Position numbers and translations under genes: made by a program. From contig NC_081409.1 in the NCBI RefSeq assembly GCF_030272615.1, positions 242,408,424 to 242,472,423 of the forward strand: a stretch of 64,000 nt of DNA, read 5' to 3'. Source of the stretch: Cryptomeria japonica. Taxonomy: Eukaryota > Streptophyta > Pinopsida > Cupressales > Cupressaceae. Of the stretch, positions 22,729-34,605 are shown in pieces. The notes below the pieces were generated by a model. It was not told the DNA's origin. It saw only the letters and a program-made list of their open reading frames with translations, and made no database searches. Each line of letters starts with the position of its first letter. Positions within the stretch are counted from its first letter, which is position 1.

Positions 22729-24213
22729 TGTTCAATTTCCCATTGCAGTCCAATTTTTTTTATTATATTAACTTCATTCCAGCTTCATTTTACATTTACC
22801 ATGGTCTAAAAATGCTCTGTACATCATTTGCAATCCGATTCTACCATTCTTAGGGTTTATGTTCTAGGGTTCTCCACACAAGCTATTGTTGCATTTGTCA
22901 TATTAATTCTTGTGCTCATTCCGTGTGGATTTCAATTCCATAAGTTAATTTGATTATCTAAAGTCATAGAGAGGCTCATTTCAAGCTTTATTTTGAGACC
23001 CTATCCACTGTCTATATTTGTTTGTGTAAACCCTAACTCTGATAATGGCCAAATCTTGTATCCTAGGCAAGAGAAATTTCTAAGAGGAGATAATTTCACA
23101 ACTTCTTGGGTCTACAAAAAAATAGAAGAGGTCTAAGCTAGGGGCTAGGCCTAATGAATTCATAATTAATTCAACATTCACATAGACATTAGGAACTACT
23201 AACCTATACAGGTTGTAATTGCCAACAATTATGGGCAGACACAAGGAAGGTTGTGTCCAAGGAGGGGGTCAGATTGACAACCATCACAAAGGAGGTCATT
23301 GATGAAGTATCCATGCTTAATCCTAATTTAGAGTGGGCCATCAACCCAAAAGAATCAGAAAGAATATAAGATTAATGAGAAATTATACAGAGATAATCTT
23401 GCATCTTTTAGGCCTAAAGGCTTGAAAAGAGATGAAAATCCATTGACTTCAAAGGAGATTACTCCCCACCACACTTGTTTGTTTTCTAGCTACTTTGGGG
23501 ACACCTACTACGCTCTATATCAGGGATGTGCTACTGATGTTGGGAGCATGATTCCTGATTAGATGTTGGTGTTGTGTATGGAAAAATGAGATAGAGACAT
23601 CAATAGGCCATTTTATTATGCTACTTTGGTGGATGAGGGTCTTCACAATGCCCTTTGTGAATTCAAGAAGGGGACGTTACTAATTTTAAGGTATTATTCT
23701 CTGTTAATACATGTTTTCTTGTACAAATTCCTTAAGGTGTGGCATTCTGATCTTAATGTTAATCTTGTTTTGAGAGGAGAAACACTCTTACTCTAGAAGT
23801 GGACTTACATTTGGGATATGGATATGAACGAGTCCAATTATCTCACCTTTGAAAAATTATTTTGTTGAAAGGCTATTGAGTATTCTTCAAGAAAAAGTAA
23901 TATGGGGATTGGGCAAGGAATTAGAGAAATTTTTAAGGCCTAAAGACCTTATGTGTGAATTAGGAATTACACATAATTTGGGGTCATGGTTCTATTTTAA
24001 GAACCATACTATCATTAGGGTTTTTGCTAGCCCTGCTACCCCTAGACTCTAGCCCATTACTGTGCCAAATAAGACTGCTTTTTTAGAATTTGTGCACCAA
24101 TTAGATGAGGTAGAGAAGTCTTTGGTATTGATGGGACATATCACTTCACAAATAGGAAAGCTTAAAATATTTTGGATTCAAGGTTGAATAAATATAATCT
24201 TCCTTGGGACAAG
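22729..24213 (+). pseudogene. Decayed coding region of unknown family, 5' half
   Basis: Not a domain I recognise. A plausible start is the ATG at 23045 (MAKSCILGKRNF, then a stop). Further on, coding-like segments appear with stops and frame changes: TRKVVSKEGVRLTTITKEVI and MLNPNLEWAINPKES near 23250-23360, YFGDTYYALYQGCATDVG at 23491, RPFYYATLVDEGLHNALCEF near 23610, WDMDMNESNYLTFEK near 23820. An open stretch at 23849-24052 includes LEKFLRPKDLMCELGITHNL. It then continues to VHQLDEVEKSLVLMGHITSQ before the copia insertion at 24214. The 3' half lies at 40514-42700. It could be a retroelement accessory protein or a captured host gene; 22729-23044 shows no gene. Confidence 0.5.
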
Positions 24214-25191
24214 TGTTGTAGATGTGATTTTTGCGGATCAGATGGTGTTGTTAAGTGGTTGTCATTGATTTCAACATATTGGTTCTCATTGATGTCTCTA
24301 TTGTTCTTGGTATTGGTGATCTATAATATATGTTCCCAGAATCTTTGATTCTCTAGAAGGTGTGTTGGTGATCTAGATATTTCAGGTTATTGGATATGGT
24401 GTTAATTGATGGCATTCATGTGTATCTTGGTCCTATTATTATTTTTGTTGCTTTGGGCGATGGTGTTTGGGTCCAGATTAAGTCTAAAATTTGAGGCTTG
24501 TGGTGTAGTGTGTGTATCATGGTTTTTAGGTCCAAAATTTCTAATTATTATATTGTGTTGATCTAACCATTGATGTGTGTTGTGGTATGGTCTACTACTC
24601 ATTCCTTCCCACCATCAAAATGTTTAGTGTTGACCTATTTTAGATCCCTATCTTGGCCAACTTGGAAGATTATGCTTCTTGGGAGGTAGTATATATATGA
24701 GGATGATTTGATTGTGTTAGACATAAAAAATGTGTGACAGTGTTTTGAAGATATGCGATATTGGAAAGGAAAGATTTGATTGTTAGCGATATATGAAAAT
24801 GTGTTGGTATTGAGGCACCGAAAGTGGTATGATTTTGCAGATTGTGGTGCAGTGGTGGATTCTCTCCTTGTTTGTCTCTTTCTTCAGTAGTGCACCTTTT
24901 TCTAGGTAGTGAGCCCACCCACAATGAGCATTCTAGCACTGAGCCACCCTTTGTAAAAATCACCTTAACCGATGTTTATATTGAGAATCGACATTCTCCG
25001 TGGTTTTTCCCTTCTTGGTTTTTCTACATATATCTAGTGTTCATTGTCTAATCTGGTGTATGGTTATGTTTTCTTTCTATATTTGTGTTAATTAATTTTG
25101 TTGGTTTGGATCCAGATGTTAAAAGGATAAAATAAATTGTTTTAAGTAATCAATTGATTCATCCCCCTCTCAGTTGCTCATATTTAACCAA
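24214..25191 (+). repeat. 5' LTR of the array-bearing copia
   Basis: Starts TGTTGTAGATGTGA; the last bases before the primer-binding site are TTTAACCA. It matches 39523-40513, including the pyrimidine tract CCCCCTCTCAGTTG near the end. The 3' border is set by the primer-binding site and is good to within a few bases. Confidence 0.82.
24688..24700 (+). promoter_or_regulatory. Candidate TATA box, array-bearing copia 5' LTR
   Basis: AGTATATATATGAGG, kept as GGTATATATATGAGG in the 3' LTR near 39994-40006. It is the only strong TATA-like site shared by both LTRs. Confidence 0.5.
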
Positions 25192-25206
25192 TTGTTATTA
25201 GAGCTT
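25192..25206 (+). other. Primer-binding site of the array-bearing copia, mutated
   Basis: TTGTTATTAGAGCTTTGG, matching the usual TTGGTATCAGAGC with two changes; an initiator tRNA-Met type site. Confidence 0.8.
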
Positions 25207-25253
25207 TGGTTCCTTGGAGAAGAGCTTAACTGCTCGAGGTAGATCTTGATCCA

Positions 25254-26318
25254 ATGGCACATAAATTGACTATTCCTATCTTTGAGGGATCCGACTATAG
25301 TTTCAAGAAAGTGAAGATGAGTGGCTACCCGATCTCTTTGGGATATAACACTTGGAAAGAAGTGAAAACTAAGTATGTTCAACTGACAAATGATCTTACC
25401 ACTCCAGATGAGATTCAAGCTTATGCTATCTTTAGAGCTTTATCTAATACTAAATTAACAAAGGTTATTTCATTGAATTCTACTTATGAAGATTGGGAAA
25501 AGTTGAGAGATATCTATGAAGGAAATGATAGAGTGAAATTATAAAAGAAGCTAACAGCTAAGCACAGATATGAGAATTTGAAAATGGAAGAAGGGGAGGA
25601 CATAACTAGCTATTTTTAGAAGGTTGATAGTGCGGTTCATGAAATCAGAGAGCTTGGTGACACTTTATCAGATGAAAATATAATTGAGAAGATCTTGATG
25701 TCCCTACCGAAAATTTATAGTGACAAGATCTCGGCTATTGAGGAAACCTATGATACAAAGAAGTTCACTAGAGAGCATCTGTATGGTACTCTATCAACAT
25801 TTGAGATAAGAGAGTTTGGAAAAGAAAAAGCTAAGATTGAATTTGCATTTAAAGCATCTAAGGAAGATCCAAAAGATGAAATTCCAGATGAATTGGAAAT
25901 GAACTTTGTGAGAAAATTAAAGAAAGGCACTAACAAATACAAAGGTATGTTACCCCTTAAATGTTTTAGAAGTAAAAATATTGGTCATATTGCTACTGGA
26001 TGTTCGGAAAAAGGTTCAAGACAAAAATCTAGAGAAAATAAAGGAAAGTTTAATAAGAAAGCCTATTATGTCAAAGATGATGTTGGCATTTCAAATGATG
26101 AATCAGATTATGAAGATGGTGATTGTTTATTCTTGGTAGAAATAGATGCTCCTAAGATCAATATTCCTAAGACTATTGCTACTGTTTTACATGCCAGAAG
26201 AGATAGAAATGAATTGTTGATTGATAGTGGATATTCAAATCATATGATTGGTGATGATAGTAAGTTTGTGAAACTTGATAAGTATGATAGTGGTTCTATT
26301 AGGTTTGGAGATGATTAG
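25254..26318 (+). pseudogene. gag: Copia gag, zinc knuckle and protease
   Basis: Gag begins at the ATG at 25254 (MAHKLTIPIFEGSDYSF) shortly after the primer-binding site. The UBN2-type gag core shows YEDWEKLRDIYEGNDRVKL then a stop, KKLTAKHRYENLKMEEGEDI, another stop near 25617, and IIEKILMSLPKIYSDKISAI. The knuckle CFRSKNIGHIATGC has Ser for the second Cys. The protease active site reads LLIDSGYSNHMIGD, retaining DSG. The frame is shared up to 26966 despite stops. In a live element gag forms the particle and protease matures the polyprotein. Confidence 0.88.
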
Positions 26319-26559
26319 ACAACAAAAATTGTGGGAATTGGTTCTATTTCTTTTGATGAAAATCATAACACTGACAATGTTTACTATGTGAAGGGTTTGC
26401 ATCATAATCTTCTAAGTGTTGGATAGATGTGAGAAAATGGCTACAATGTTGTCTTTCAGGATGATGGTTGTGAGATCCAAAAAGGATCTATAATTGTTAT
26501 TGCAACAGGGAAGAGGACTGGCAGAAACATGTATTTGCTAGAATGAGCTACAAAGCATT

Positions 26560-27415
26560 GTTTTCTATCTTAGGTCAATGATAACTGGCTATGGCACCAA
26601 AGGATGTGTCATATCAATTTTGACAGCTTAGTGAAGATCAGTTCATCAAGTGCAGTGAGAGATTTATCAAGGCTGTCCAAATAGGATAACAACATGTGCA
26701 AATAATGTCAAGTTGGAAAGTAGACAAGGAAAACTTATGGAGTAAAGGAGCATTTGTCCACCGGATTGTTGGATTTAGTGCATATAGACTTATGTGGTCT
26801 AACCAAAACAAGGAGTATACAAGGCAAGATGTATTTCATGTTATTGCTTGATGATTATTCAAGAATGTCATGGGCTGCATTTTTGAGAGAGAATTCAAAA
26901 GTATTATATAAATTCAAAATATTCAATGCTAAAGTTGAAAAGGAAGTTGAAAGACTAAGTGTTTAAGGTCTGACAGAGGAGGAGAATTTGCTTTTGATTA
27001 ATTTAACAATTTTTGTGAGAAATATGGTATTAAAAGACAGTTATCTACCCCTAGAACACCTTAGCAGAATGGTGTGATAGAAAGGATGAACTGGACAATT
27101 CAAGAGGCAACTAGAAAAATGATCAAAGGAGTAGAAATCCCAAAAATCTATTGGAGAGAAGAAATTCATAATGCATTCTACACTCTCAATAGAATTCTAT
27201 ACCAAAAGAGACATGGAAAGACTTGTTATGAGCTATGGTATGGTAGAACTCCGACAGTGAAATATTTTATGGTATTTGGAAGCAATTTCTACATCTGGAG
27301 AGAAGAGGAAAACCCTGGAAAGTTTGACAGTAGAGTTGATGAAGGCTTATTCCTAGGATATTCTACAAAGAGAAAGGCATACTGGTGTTATGACAAAAGA
27401 CTAAAAAATCGTTGA
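26560..27415 (+). pseudogene. pol: Copia integrase
   Basis: The GAG-pre-integrase finger reads WLWHQRMCHINFDSLVKISS and a degraded CK-stop-CQVGK. The core has LVHIDLCGLTKTRSIQGKMY with the first Asp, LLLDDYSRMSWAAFLREN and, in another frame, STPRTP-stop-QNGVIERMNW with the third catalytic Glu. The second Asp region (GLTEEENLL) is out of frame. The C-terminal end shows GRTPTVKYFMVFGSNFYIWR and KFDSRVDEGLFLGYSTKRKA. A frameshift lies between 26966 and 27074. Confidence 0.87.
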
Positions 27416-27735
27416 AAGTGCAAATGTGAAGGTTGATGAAGACACTTCTAAAGAATCTGACAAATTGGCAGGTTATGAGTTTGATGAAATGGATGATGGC
27501 AAAAAGAGCAGAGAAGATCATGGGAGAAGAAGAAAAGGAAGCTCAGGAAGCTCCAACATCTACATCTAAGACCCCAAGATATATTTAGAAGAATCACTCA
27601 ATGGATCGGATTATTGGAGATAAGAACAAAGGTATAATCACAAGAAGCAAAGCAGCTCAAGAACAAGTTCTATTATGTTTACTTTCAAAGATTGAACCAA
27701 AAACTGTAGAAGAAGCTTGCAATGATCAAAATTAG

Positions 27736-29219
27736 ATGAAAGCAATGAAAGAAGAGCTGGATCAGATTGAGAAGAATCAGACATGGGAATTAGTTAACAG
27801 ACCGACATATAAGAATGTGAATGGAACTAAGTGGGTATTCTGGAACAAGCTGGATGAAGATGGAAAGGTTATAAGAAATAAAGCAAGGTTGGTTTGCAAA
27901 GGTTATACTCAGATTGAATGTATTAGAGACATATACCCCGATTGTTAGGATGGAAGCAATCAAGATGTTTTTGGCTTTTGCAGCTTTTAAGGATTTCAAA
28001 GTTTATCAAATGGATGTGAAATTTGCATTCTTGAATGGAGAGTTGAAAGAAAAAGTTTATATTGAACAATTGGAAGGATTCAAATTGAAAGATGATCTTA
28101 ACATTGTTTGCAGATTGAAGAAGGCCATGTATGGATTGAAACAAGCCCCTAGAGATTGGTATCAAAGGCTAGATAAGTACTTGACTGATCAAGGATTTCA
28201 GAAAGGTTTGACTAATATCAATTTATATTTCAAAACAAATTTAGCTAGAATCCTAATTGTTGTAGTGTATGTTGATGATATAATTTTTGGAGGAAATGAA
28301 GGTATGTGTAGAAGATTTTCTAATAAGATGTAGAAGGAATTTGAGATGTCCATATTTGGTGAGTTAAATTTATTCCTTGGTTTGCAAGTTAATCAAAATG
28401 ACAAAGAAATTTTCATTTCTCCATCTAAATACATCAAGGAATTGTTAAAGAAGTTTGGGTTAGAAAACTCCAAACCGGTGTGTACACCTATGACCACTAG
28501 ATGCAAGTTGACAAAAGATGATAAGTCTCCTAAAGAAAATGCAAGTCAGTATAGATCAATGATTGGGGGATTTTTATATTTGACTGCTACCAGACTAGAT
28601 ATCATCTATGCAGTCTTTTTCGCAGCTAGATTTCAGGAAGAACCGGAAGAGTCTCATGTTGTGGCAGTGAAAATAATTTTCAGATATCTAAAAGGAATAG
28701 AGGAATTTGATTTCTGGTACCCCAAAAGTTTAGATTTTACTTTGACAACTTATACTGATGTAGATTGGGCTGAAAGTATTGATGAAAGGAAAAATACAAG
28801 TGGTGGAGCATTCTTTCTAAGCTCCCGGTTAGTGGCTTGGTCAAGTAAGAAGCAAGATTTTTTCTCTTTATCTACAACTAAAGTAGAATATATTGCAACA
28901 TCTTCATGTTGCACACAAATCCTATGAATGAAGCAGACTTTGAAGGATATATATGTAATATTCAATGAACCTATCTCTATTATGTGTGATAATACTAGTG
29001 AAATAAACATTTCTAAGAATCCGGTACAACATTCCAAAACAAAGCATATATCCATTTGGTATCACTCCTTGAGGGAAAAGGTGTTGGATAATGAAGTAAA
29101 AAAAGAGTATGTATCTACAAAGGAGTAGATTGTAGATACATTCATGAAGGCATTGTGTAAAGATACTTTTGAGTATCTCTAACAGAAGATAGGGGTATTA
29201 CCCCTTTCCAGTTTGAACT
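27736..29219 (+). pseudogene. pol: Copia reverse transcriptase and RNase H
   Basis: RT begins MKAMKEELDQIEKNQTWELV and NVNGTKWVFWNKLDEDGKVI. A frameshift near 27930 follows, then FKVYQMDVKFAFLNGELKEK, MYGLKQAPRDWYQRLDKYL and the catalytic VVYVDDIIFGGNE. RNase H shows TTYTDVDWAESIDERKNTSG, LVAWSSKKQDFFSLSTTKVE with the catalytic residues recognisable, and QHSKTKHISI. The end of pol is LPLSSLN-stop near 29219. Stops at about 28333, 28925 and 29128 interrupt it. Confidence 0.92.
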
Positions 29220-29481
29220 AATGTGCATTTGGGTGTGCATTGGTCCAGTGAGCAGATTGCATCTTTTTATCTGGATCGATGTTTGGGTGCTTCCTCTTAG
29301 GGAGAGAAGGAGTGCACTTCATAGGGGGAGTTATGCCCGCCTTTATCATTATTTTCAAAGGGGGAGAGATCTTGAGAGTTTCAGTTGTTTCAGTTATAGA
29401 GTTGTGTAGAGATTATTTTGTGCTTGTTGTTGATGGATGTTGCCATCAATGAAAATGCGGGAGATTACTGTAGATGAGATG
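29200..29481 (+). repeat. 3' UTR of the array-bearing copia, copy 1
   Basis: Begins CCCCTTTCCAGTTTGAACTAA at the end of pol and contains GGGGGAG-type purine tracts (TCATAGGGGGAGTTATG, AAAGGGGGAGAGATC) and a weak final tract AATGCGGGAGATT. It then enters the first bases of an LTR (TGTAGATGAGATG) and is cut by the younger copia at 29482. This is the template unit of the array that resumes at 35503. It contains a 62-codon open frame (29221-29409) repeated in later units. Confidence 0.85.
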
Positions 29482-30378
29482 TGTAAGGAAGTTAAGTAGC
29501 GGAAACAACTTCCTACACTAACCTTGAGAGGAGGGTAATGCAAAACTTTTTCAGATCGTTACAACAGTTACAGAAAAATAGAAATAGATATAATAGCATT
29601 CATACCACAACACAGTGATTTACGTGGGGAAAACCCTTTCGGGAGAAAAATCCCACACTCCAAAAGCAGCTCAATATTTTATTCAGCAATCAAAAACAGA
29701 TTACAACATACTTGTAGAGAAAGCTCTTTGCAAGAGTACCACTAATCAGAGATTCAGAGGCAACTCAATAGCCATAAGACTCTCTTACACACAACCTCTA
29801 TCTCACACACCTCATAAATAGGAGATACAATACAGGAAACCGTCAAACGGTATTACAAAACCATGGGCTAAAACCACCCAATAAGGTGTAGCCGACCTTA
29901 TCTCCCTTCTAGATGCCCTATGACATGTTAAAGCACACATCAACACGTGTCACTCCCTTTTACAGCTCATTTATGTATCCGATACAAATTATTTTTCCTA
30001 TTTCAAGAGTACAAACTTCCGGAGGCCATAACTTGAGAACCGGGTGTCCGATTGACGAACCGTTTGAAGCGCCGGAAAGCTCGCGAAGTGCTCTATCACC
30101 TCGAAAATAGCTGCCCCGGTTACAGCCACTTTTCAAGGCATTTAGGAGCCTCTAAAGCCCCCAAAATTAAGTTTAAACATTTTATCGCACCCCTCCAAGA
30201 CGAAAACTTTAATATCTTCAAAACTAGCTGTGACCTTGCGATGCAACTTTACCGGAATGCTTATCTAGCCAACCAGAAGCTTCAGGGAGAGTTTCGCACC
30301 ATTTCGTGCTCAAATGAAAACTTACTATAAATAGTAACCTCGCATAAATGCAAGGTTGAGACACCATTTTTCCCAACA
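29482..30378 (-). repeat. 3' LTR of the young copia
   Basis: 897 bp, identical in length to the right LTR. About 13 of the roughly 20 differences fall between 30080 and 30150; the rest of the repeat is almost identical. Confidence 0.96.
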
Positions 30379-30392
30379 AATCTCCCACTTGT
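30379..30392 (-). other. Polypurine tract of the young copia
   Basis: Minus strand reads AAGTGGGAGATT directly before the LTR start TGTTGGG, the expected position for plus-strand priming. Confidence 0.88.
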
Positions 30393-30434
30393 CGAACACC
30401 TTGCAGGAGCGGAAGGGAATGTCAACACAATGAA

Positions 30435-32228
30435 TCAATTGCTAGGGGCCATAAGGCCCATAGACTCTGAACACCATCTAAACTTCTCTGTGCTCACAGC
30501 CTTAGTTAAAGCATCTGCAACATTCATCAAAGTTTCCACCTTAACTAGCTTCACCCTACCATCTTCGACCATATCTTTAACAAAATGATATTGAACATCA
30601 ATATGTTTGGTCCGGGCATGAAATGTCGGGTTCTTAGCTAGGCTAATTGCACTCTGACTGTCACAGTAAACTGTCACTGTACCTTGTTTTATTCCAATAT
30701 CCGAACACAGTCTCTTAAGCCAAATGGCCTCTTTACAAGCATGAGTAGCTACCATATACTCTACTTCAGTAGTGGATAAAGCAACCACAGCCTGTCGCTT
30801 ACTCATCCAACTAATTGCACCACCAAACAAAGTAAACACATAAGCACTGGTGGATCTTCTGCTATCAATATCACCTGCCCAATCTGAATCCACATAACCA
30901 TGGATATCAAGGGAAGTCATGTCTCCAACTGAATTACCATGATAACACAAAGAATACTCTGAAGTACCCTTCAAATATCTGAAGACTCTTTTGACTGCAT
31001 CCCAATGAACTCTACCAGGATTAGACATATATCTAGAAAGTACTCCCACTGCTTGGGCAATGTCTGGTCTAGTATAGACCATAGCATACATCAAGCTTCC
31101 AACCGCACTCTGGTAAGGCACTCTGCTCATGTCTTCCATCTCCAATGGGGATGTAGGACAATCTAAAACAGATAGTTTCGTTCCAACTATAAAAGGAACA
31201 CTCAATGGTCTACAATTCTGCATGTTGAACCTCTGTAACACTGAATTCACATACTTACTCTGGCCTAGCCATAGCTTTCTGTTCACCCTATCTCTTCTAA
31301 TTTCCATCCCAAGAATGTGCTTTGCTGCACCAAGATCTTTCATTTCAAATTTAGCAGCGAGCTGAGACTTCAATTCTGAAATCATACCTTTCCCTTTACC
31401 AATGAATAACATATCATCAACATACAATGCAATGAATAAGAAATGATCACCATCAGATTTATAATAAACACAGTGATCTGATTTAGAACGTTCAAATCCC
31501 AAACTCAACACATATGTATCAAATTTCTGGTACCACATCCTAGGACTTTGTTTGAGGCCATACAAATATTTCTTCAACTTGCAGACCAAATTACTTTTGC
31601 CTTTCACCACATAGTGCTCCGGCTGTGTCATATAAATATCTTCTTCCAAATCACCATGAAGGAAAGCAGTTTTCACATCCATTTGCTCAACCTCTAAATC
31701 ATAAGCAGTAGCAATAGAAAGCAAAAATCTAATGGACGTCATTTTTGCAACAGGAGAAAATATCTCACCGTAATCAACACCCTCAACCTGAGAGTAGCCT
31801 TTTGCAACCAACCTTGCTTTATACTTCTCAATGCTTCCATCTGAACCAATCTTTTTCTTGAACACCCATTTACAACCAACAGGTTTTCGTCCTTCAGGCA
31901 ATGGTACAAGATCCCATGTATCATTCTTTTTCAAAGCTGCCATTTCTTCCTCCATAGCAATCTTCCAAGATTCTGCATCACTCATTCCTAATGCCTCTTC
32001 TACAGATTTCGGTTCATCCACACTAGTATTCAGAGCAAAAATACATCTCCAATCATTAGGTGAATACCTTTCAGGTGGTTGTCTATGTCTTGTAGACCTT
32101 CGAACAAGCTGAGTTGGAGGTTCTTCCTCCTCTTCTGAAGATTCAGAGCTAGACGAGCTCTCCTCAACTTCTTGCCTATCTAGGGGTCTCGATTCAACTC
32201 TTTCAGGTGTAGAAGGAAGTTGAATCAC
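30435..32228 (-). pseudogene. pol: Young copia reverse transcriptase and RNase H, open
   Basis: An uninterrupted 597-codon segment of pol. It opens with a Ser/Glu-rich linker (ESSSSSESSEEEEE) and the RRSTRHRQPPERYSPNDW block before RT. RT shows WKIAMEEEMAALKKNDTWDL, CKWVFKKKIGSDGSIEKYKA, LEVEQMDVKTAFLHGDLEED, YLYGLKQSPRMWYQKFDTYV and the intact catalytic ALYVDDMLFIGK. RNase H has GYVDSDWAGDIDSRRSTSAY, WMSKRQAVVALSTTEVEYM, TVYCDSQSAISLAKNPTFHA and RTKHIDVQYHFVKD; the catalytic acidic residues are present. It ends MGLMAPSN-stop at 30435. RT and RH look catalytically intact even though the upstream frame contains stops. Confidence 0.95.
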
Positions 32229-33425
32229 ATCTTCTTTTTTAGTCTATTCTGGTTGCAATGTAATAGAAGGAGACTTAATTTCTCTAAAAATAACACTTCT
32301 ACTGTGAATTACTTTTTGTGCAACAGGGTCCCAAAGCTTGTATCCTTTCACACCATAACTATACCCGATGAAGATACATTTCATAGCCTTGTTCTCCAAC
32401 TTTGTTCGCTTCTCCTTTGGCACATGTGCATATGCCTCACAACCAAAAACTCTAAGATGTCTCAATGAAGGCTTGTGACCTGGCCATGCTTCCATAGGCG
32501 TTTTATCAACAAGAGCTGATGTAGGAGACCTGTTAATCAAGTAGCAAGCAGTGGCAACAGCTTCAGCCCAAAACTTTTGTTCGAGACCAGCACCACTCAA
32601 CATACTCCTAGCCTTCTCCATCAGTGTCCTGTTCATTCTTTCTGCAACTCCATTCTGCTGTGGAGAATACGGAGTTGTCTTCTGCCTATTAATTCCACAG
32701 TCTTTACAGAATCTATCAAAATCATTAGAGCAAAACTCACCGCCATTATCAGTTCTCAAACATTTTATTTTCTTTCCAGTCTGCAACTCAACCATTGCTT
32801 TAAATTCTTTAAAACGACTAAAAACTTCAGATTTGCTCTTTAGAAAATAAACCCATGTCCTTCTACTAAAATCATCAATAAATGAAACATAATATGTGGA
32901 TTTTCCAATCGAAGAGACATCTACTAGACCAAACACATTAGAATGGATAAGATCCAAAACACCACAAGTTTTATGAGAACTAGAGTAAAACTGAACGCGG
33001 TTTTGTTTTCCATAAATGCAATGCTCACAGAAATCAAAGTCAAGATTACAATCATTCAAACCTTCAACAAAGTTTTTATTTTTCAAGGTCCTTAGACCCT
33101 TTTCTCCAATGTGGCCAAGTCTCTGGTGCCATAACATAGTCTTCTCTGCAGGTAACTTTGCTTCAGACGAAAGAGCACCCTTAGGTACCCAAAAACCATT
33201 TCCATCTGCTGAAGGTGAAACCTTCAAATCTTCCAGTGAAGTATCCGCAGATTTACTTTTTACAGAAGTGCTATTACACTCAACAGTGTATGCTTCAAGC
33301 TTATACAAAGTGCCAAACCTGACACCTCTAGCAACTACCATAGCACCCTTAATCATCTTACATCCTGCTTCAGAAAAGACTACCTGCACACCCGCATCTA
33401 TCAGTTTGCTCACAGATAACAGGTT
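32229..33425 (-). pseudogene. pol: Young copia integrase, first catalytic Asp changed to Asn
   Basis: Same frame as RT and gag, bounded by stops at 32229 (TAG after LQPE) and about 33423 (TGA after PGLK). The pre-integrase finger is TMLWHQRLGHIGEKGLRTLK with CEHCIYGKQNR. In the core the first motif reads DLIHSNVFGLVDV where the family has HSDVxGP, so the first Asp is Asn (a G-to-A change). The second and third motifs LRTDNGGEFCS and QQNGVAERMNRTL are intact. The C-terminal HLRVFGCEAYAHVPKEKRTK and FIGYSYGVKGYKLWDP are typical. The missing Asp should block integration by this copy's own enzyme. Confidence 0.93.
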
Positions 33426-34481
33426 TCATTTTAATCCAGGGATATGCAGCACACCATTAATCCTTTTTATTCTACCATCAGAAAACTTGATTCTAACTTT
33501 ACCTTGACCAACAATGTCTAGAGGTGAATCATCACCCAAGTACACCTTACCTCCATTAAACCCTTCATATTCAGAAAACCAATCTCTATTGGAAGTCATA
33601 TGAAAAGATGCACCTGAGTCAATTAGCCAGGCATCATTACCTGCATGAGTCGCCAAAGCCGCAATAAATGCATCGCCATCTTCCTTGTCGGACTCAGAAT
33701 CAGAATCAAACTTTTTCTTTTTCTTCTTCTTCTTTTCTTCTTTGCAGTCCTTACGGATGTGACCCGGTTTACCGCAGTTCCAGCAAATGACTTTGGACTT
33801 TCCAGGAGATTTCGATCTCCCTTTGGATTTGGACTTGTCGCGCTTCTCATTCTTCTTGCCTTTCTCCTTAGGTCTTCCACGAACGGTTAGGGCTTCCTTT
33901 GAACTGATGGATACCTTCCTTCGCATCTCTTCACCGAGTAGGGCACCCACCACGTCTTCAGATTTCAAAACAACAGAAGTACTACCGATAGCCATAACAA
34001 GAGAATCCCACGAATCAGGCAAAGAACAAAGCAAGATCTGACATTTCTCCTCCTCGTCCATCTTAACACCGACGGATACTAATTGAGCCACCAACATATT
34101 GAATGCTTCCAGGTGGTCTGCAATTCATCCACCCTCTTCCATCTTCAAGGAATACAATTTCTTTCTTAATAAAATTTGATTTAATAAAGATTTCACTTGA
34201 TACATCTCACCAAGCTTAGTCCATAGCTTCTTTGCAGAGTTCTCTTCATGGACATTGATTAGAACAGAGTCTGCCAGGCACAGTCTGATTAGACCCTTGG
34301 CTTTTCAGTCCATAACATCATACTGAGCTGCCCTAGTAGGATTTGAGGGCCTTTGGACATTCGCATCAACAACATCCCAAAAATATCGATCTATTAGCAG
34401 ATCTTCCATCTTCAGCTTCCACATCTCAAAATTACTTCCATTAAATTTCTCCACCTCTATTCTCCCTGACGAATTTGCCAT
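33426..34481 (-). pseudogene. gag: Young copia gag, zinc knuckle and protease, two stops
   Basis: Gag starts at the ATG at 34481 (MANSSGRIEVEKFNGSNFEM) close to the primer-binding site. Two TGA stops lie after QYDVMD and MEEGG; from 34097 on the frame is open to 33426. The capsid core includes ILLCSLPDSWDSLVMAIGST. A Lys/Arg/Ser-rich basic stretch precedes an intact CX2CX4HX4C knuckle CWNCGKPGHIRKDC and a run of nine or so Lys. Protease has the intact motif WLIDSGASFHMTSNRDWF. All domains lie in the same frame as integrase and RT, so the element uses a single gag-pol polyprotein. Confidence 0.95.
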
Positions 34482-34590
34482 CTGAATATTCTTGCAACAA
34501 GATCAAAAAGTGTCTTCTGCACAAGCTCCCACTCAAATCTGGATTAGTTCAAAAAACCCAACTGCCCACAATTGAAACCAAAGGTGATCA

Positions 34591-34605
34591 GGCTCTGATA
34601 CCACT
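34591..34605 (-). other. Primer-binding site of the young copia
   Basis: Minus strand AGTGGTATCAGAGCC follows the LTR end CCTTACA; initiator tRNA-Met type. Confidence 0.95.

Noticed and set aside
33016-33507. 163-codon open frame on the plus strand
   Set aside because: Antisense shadow of the young copia integrase and protease coding frame.
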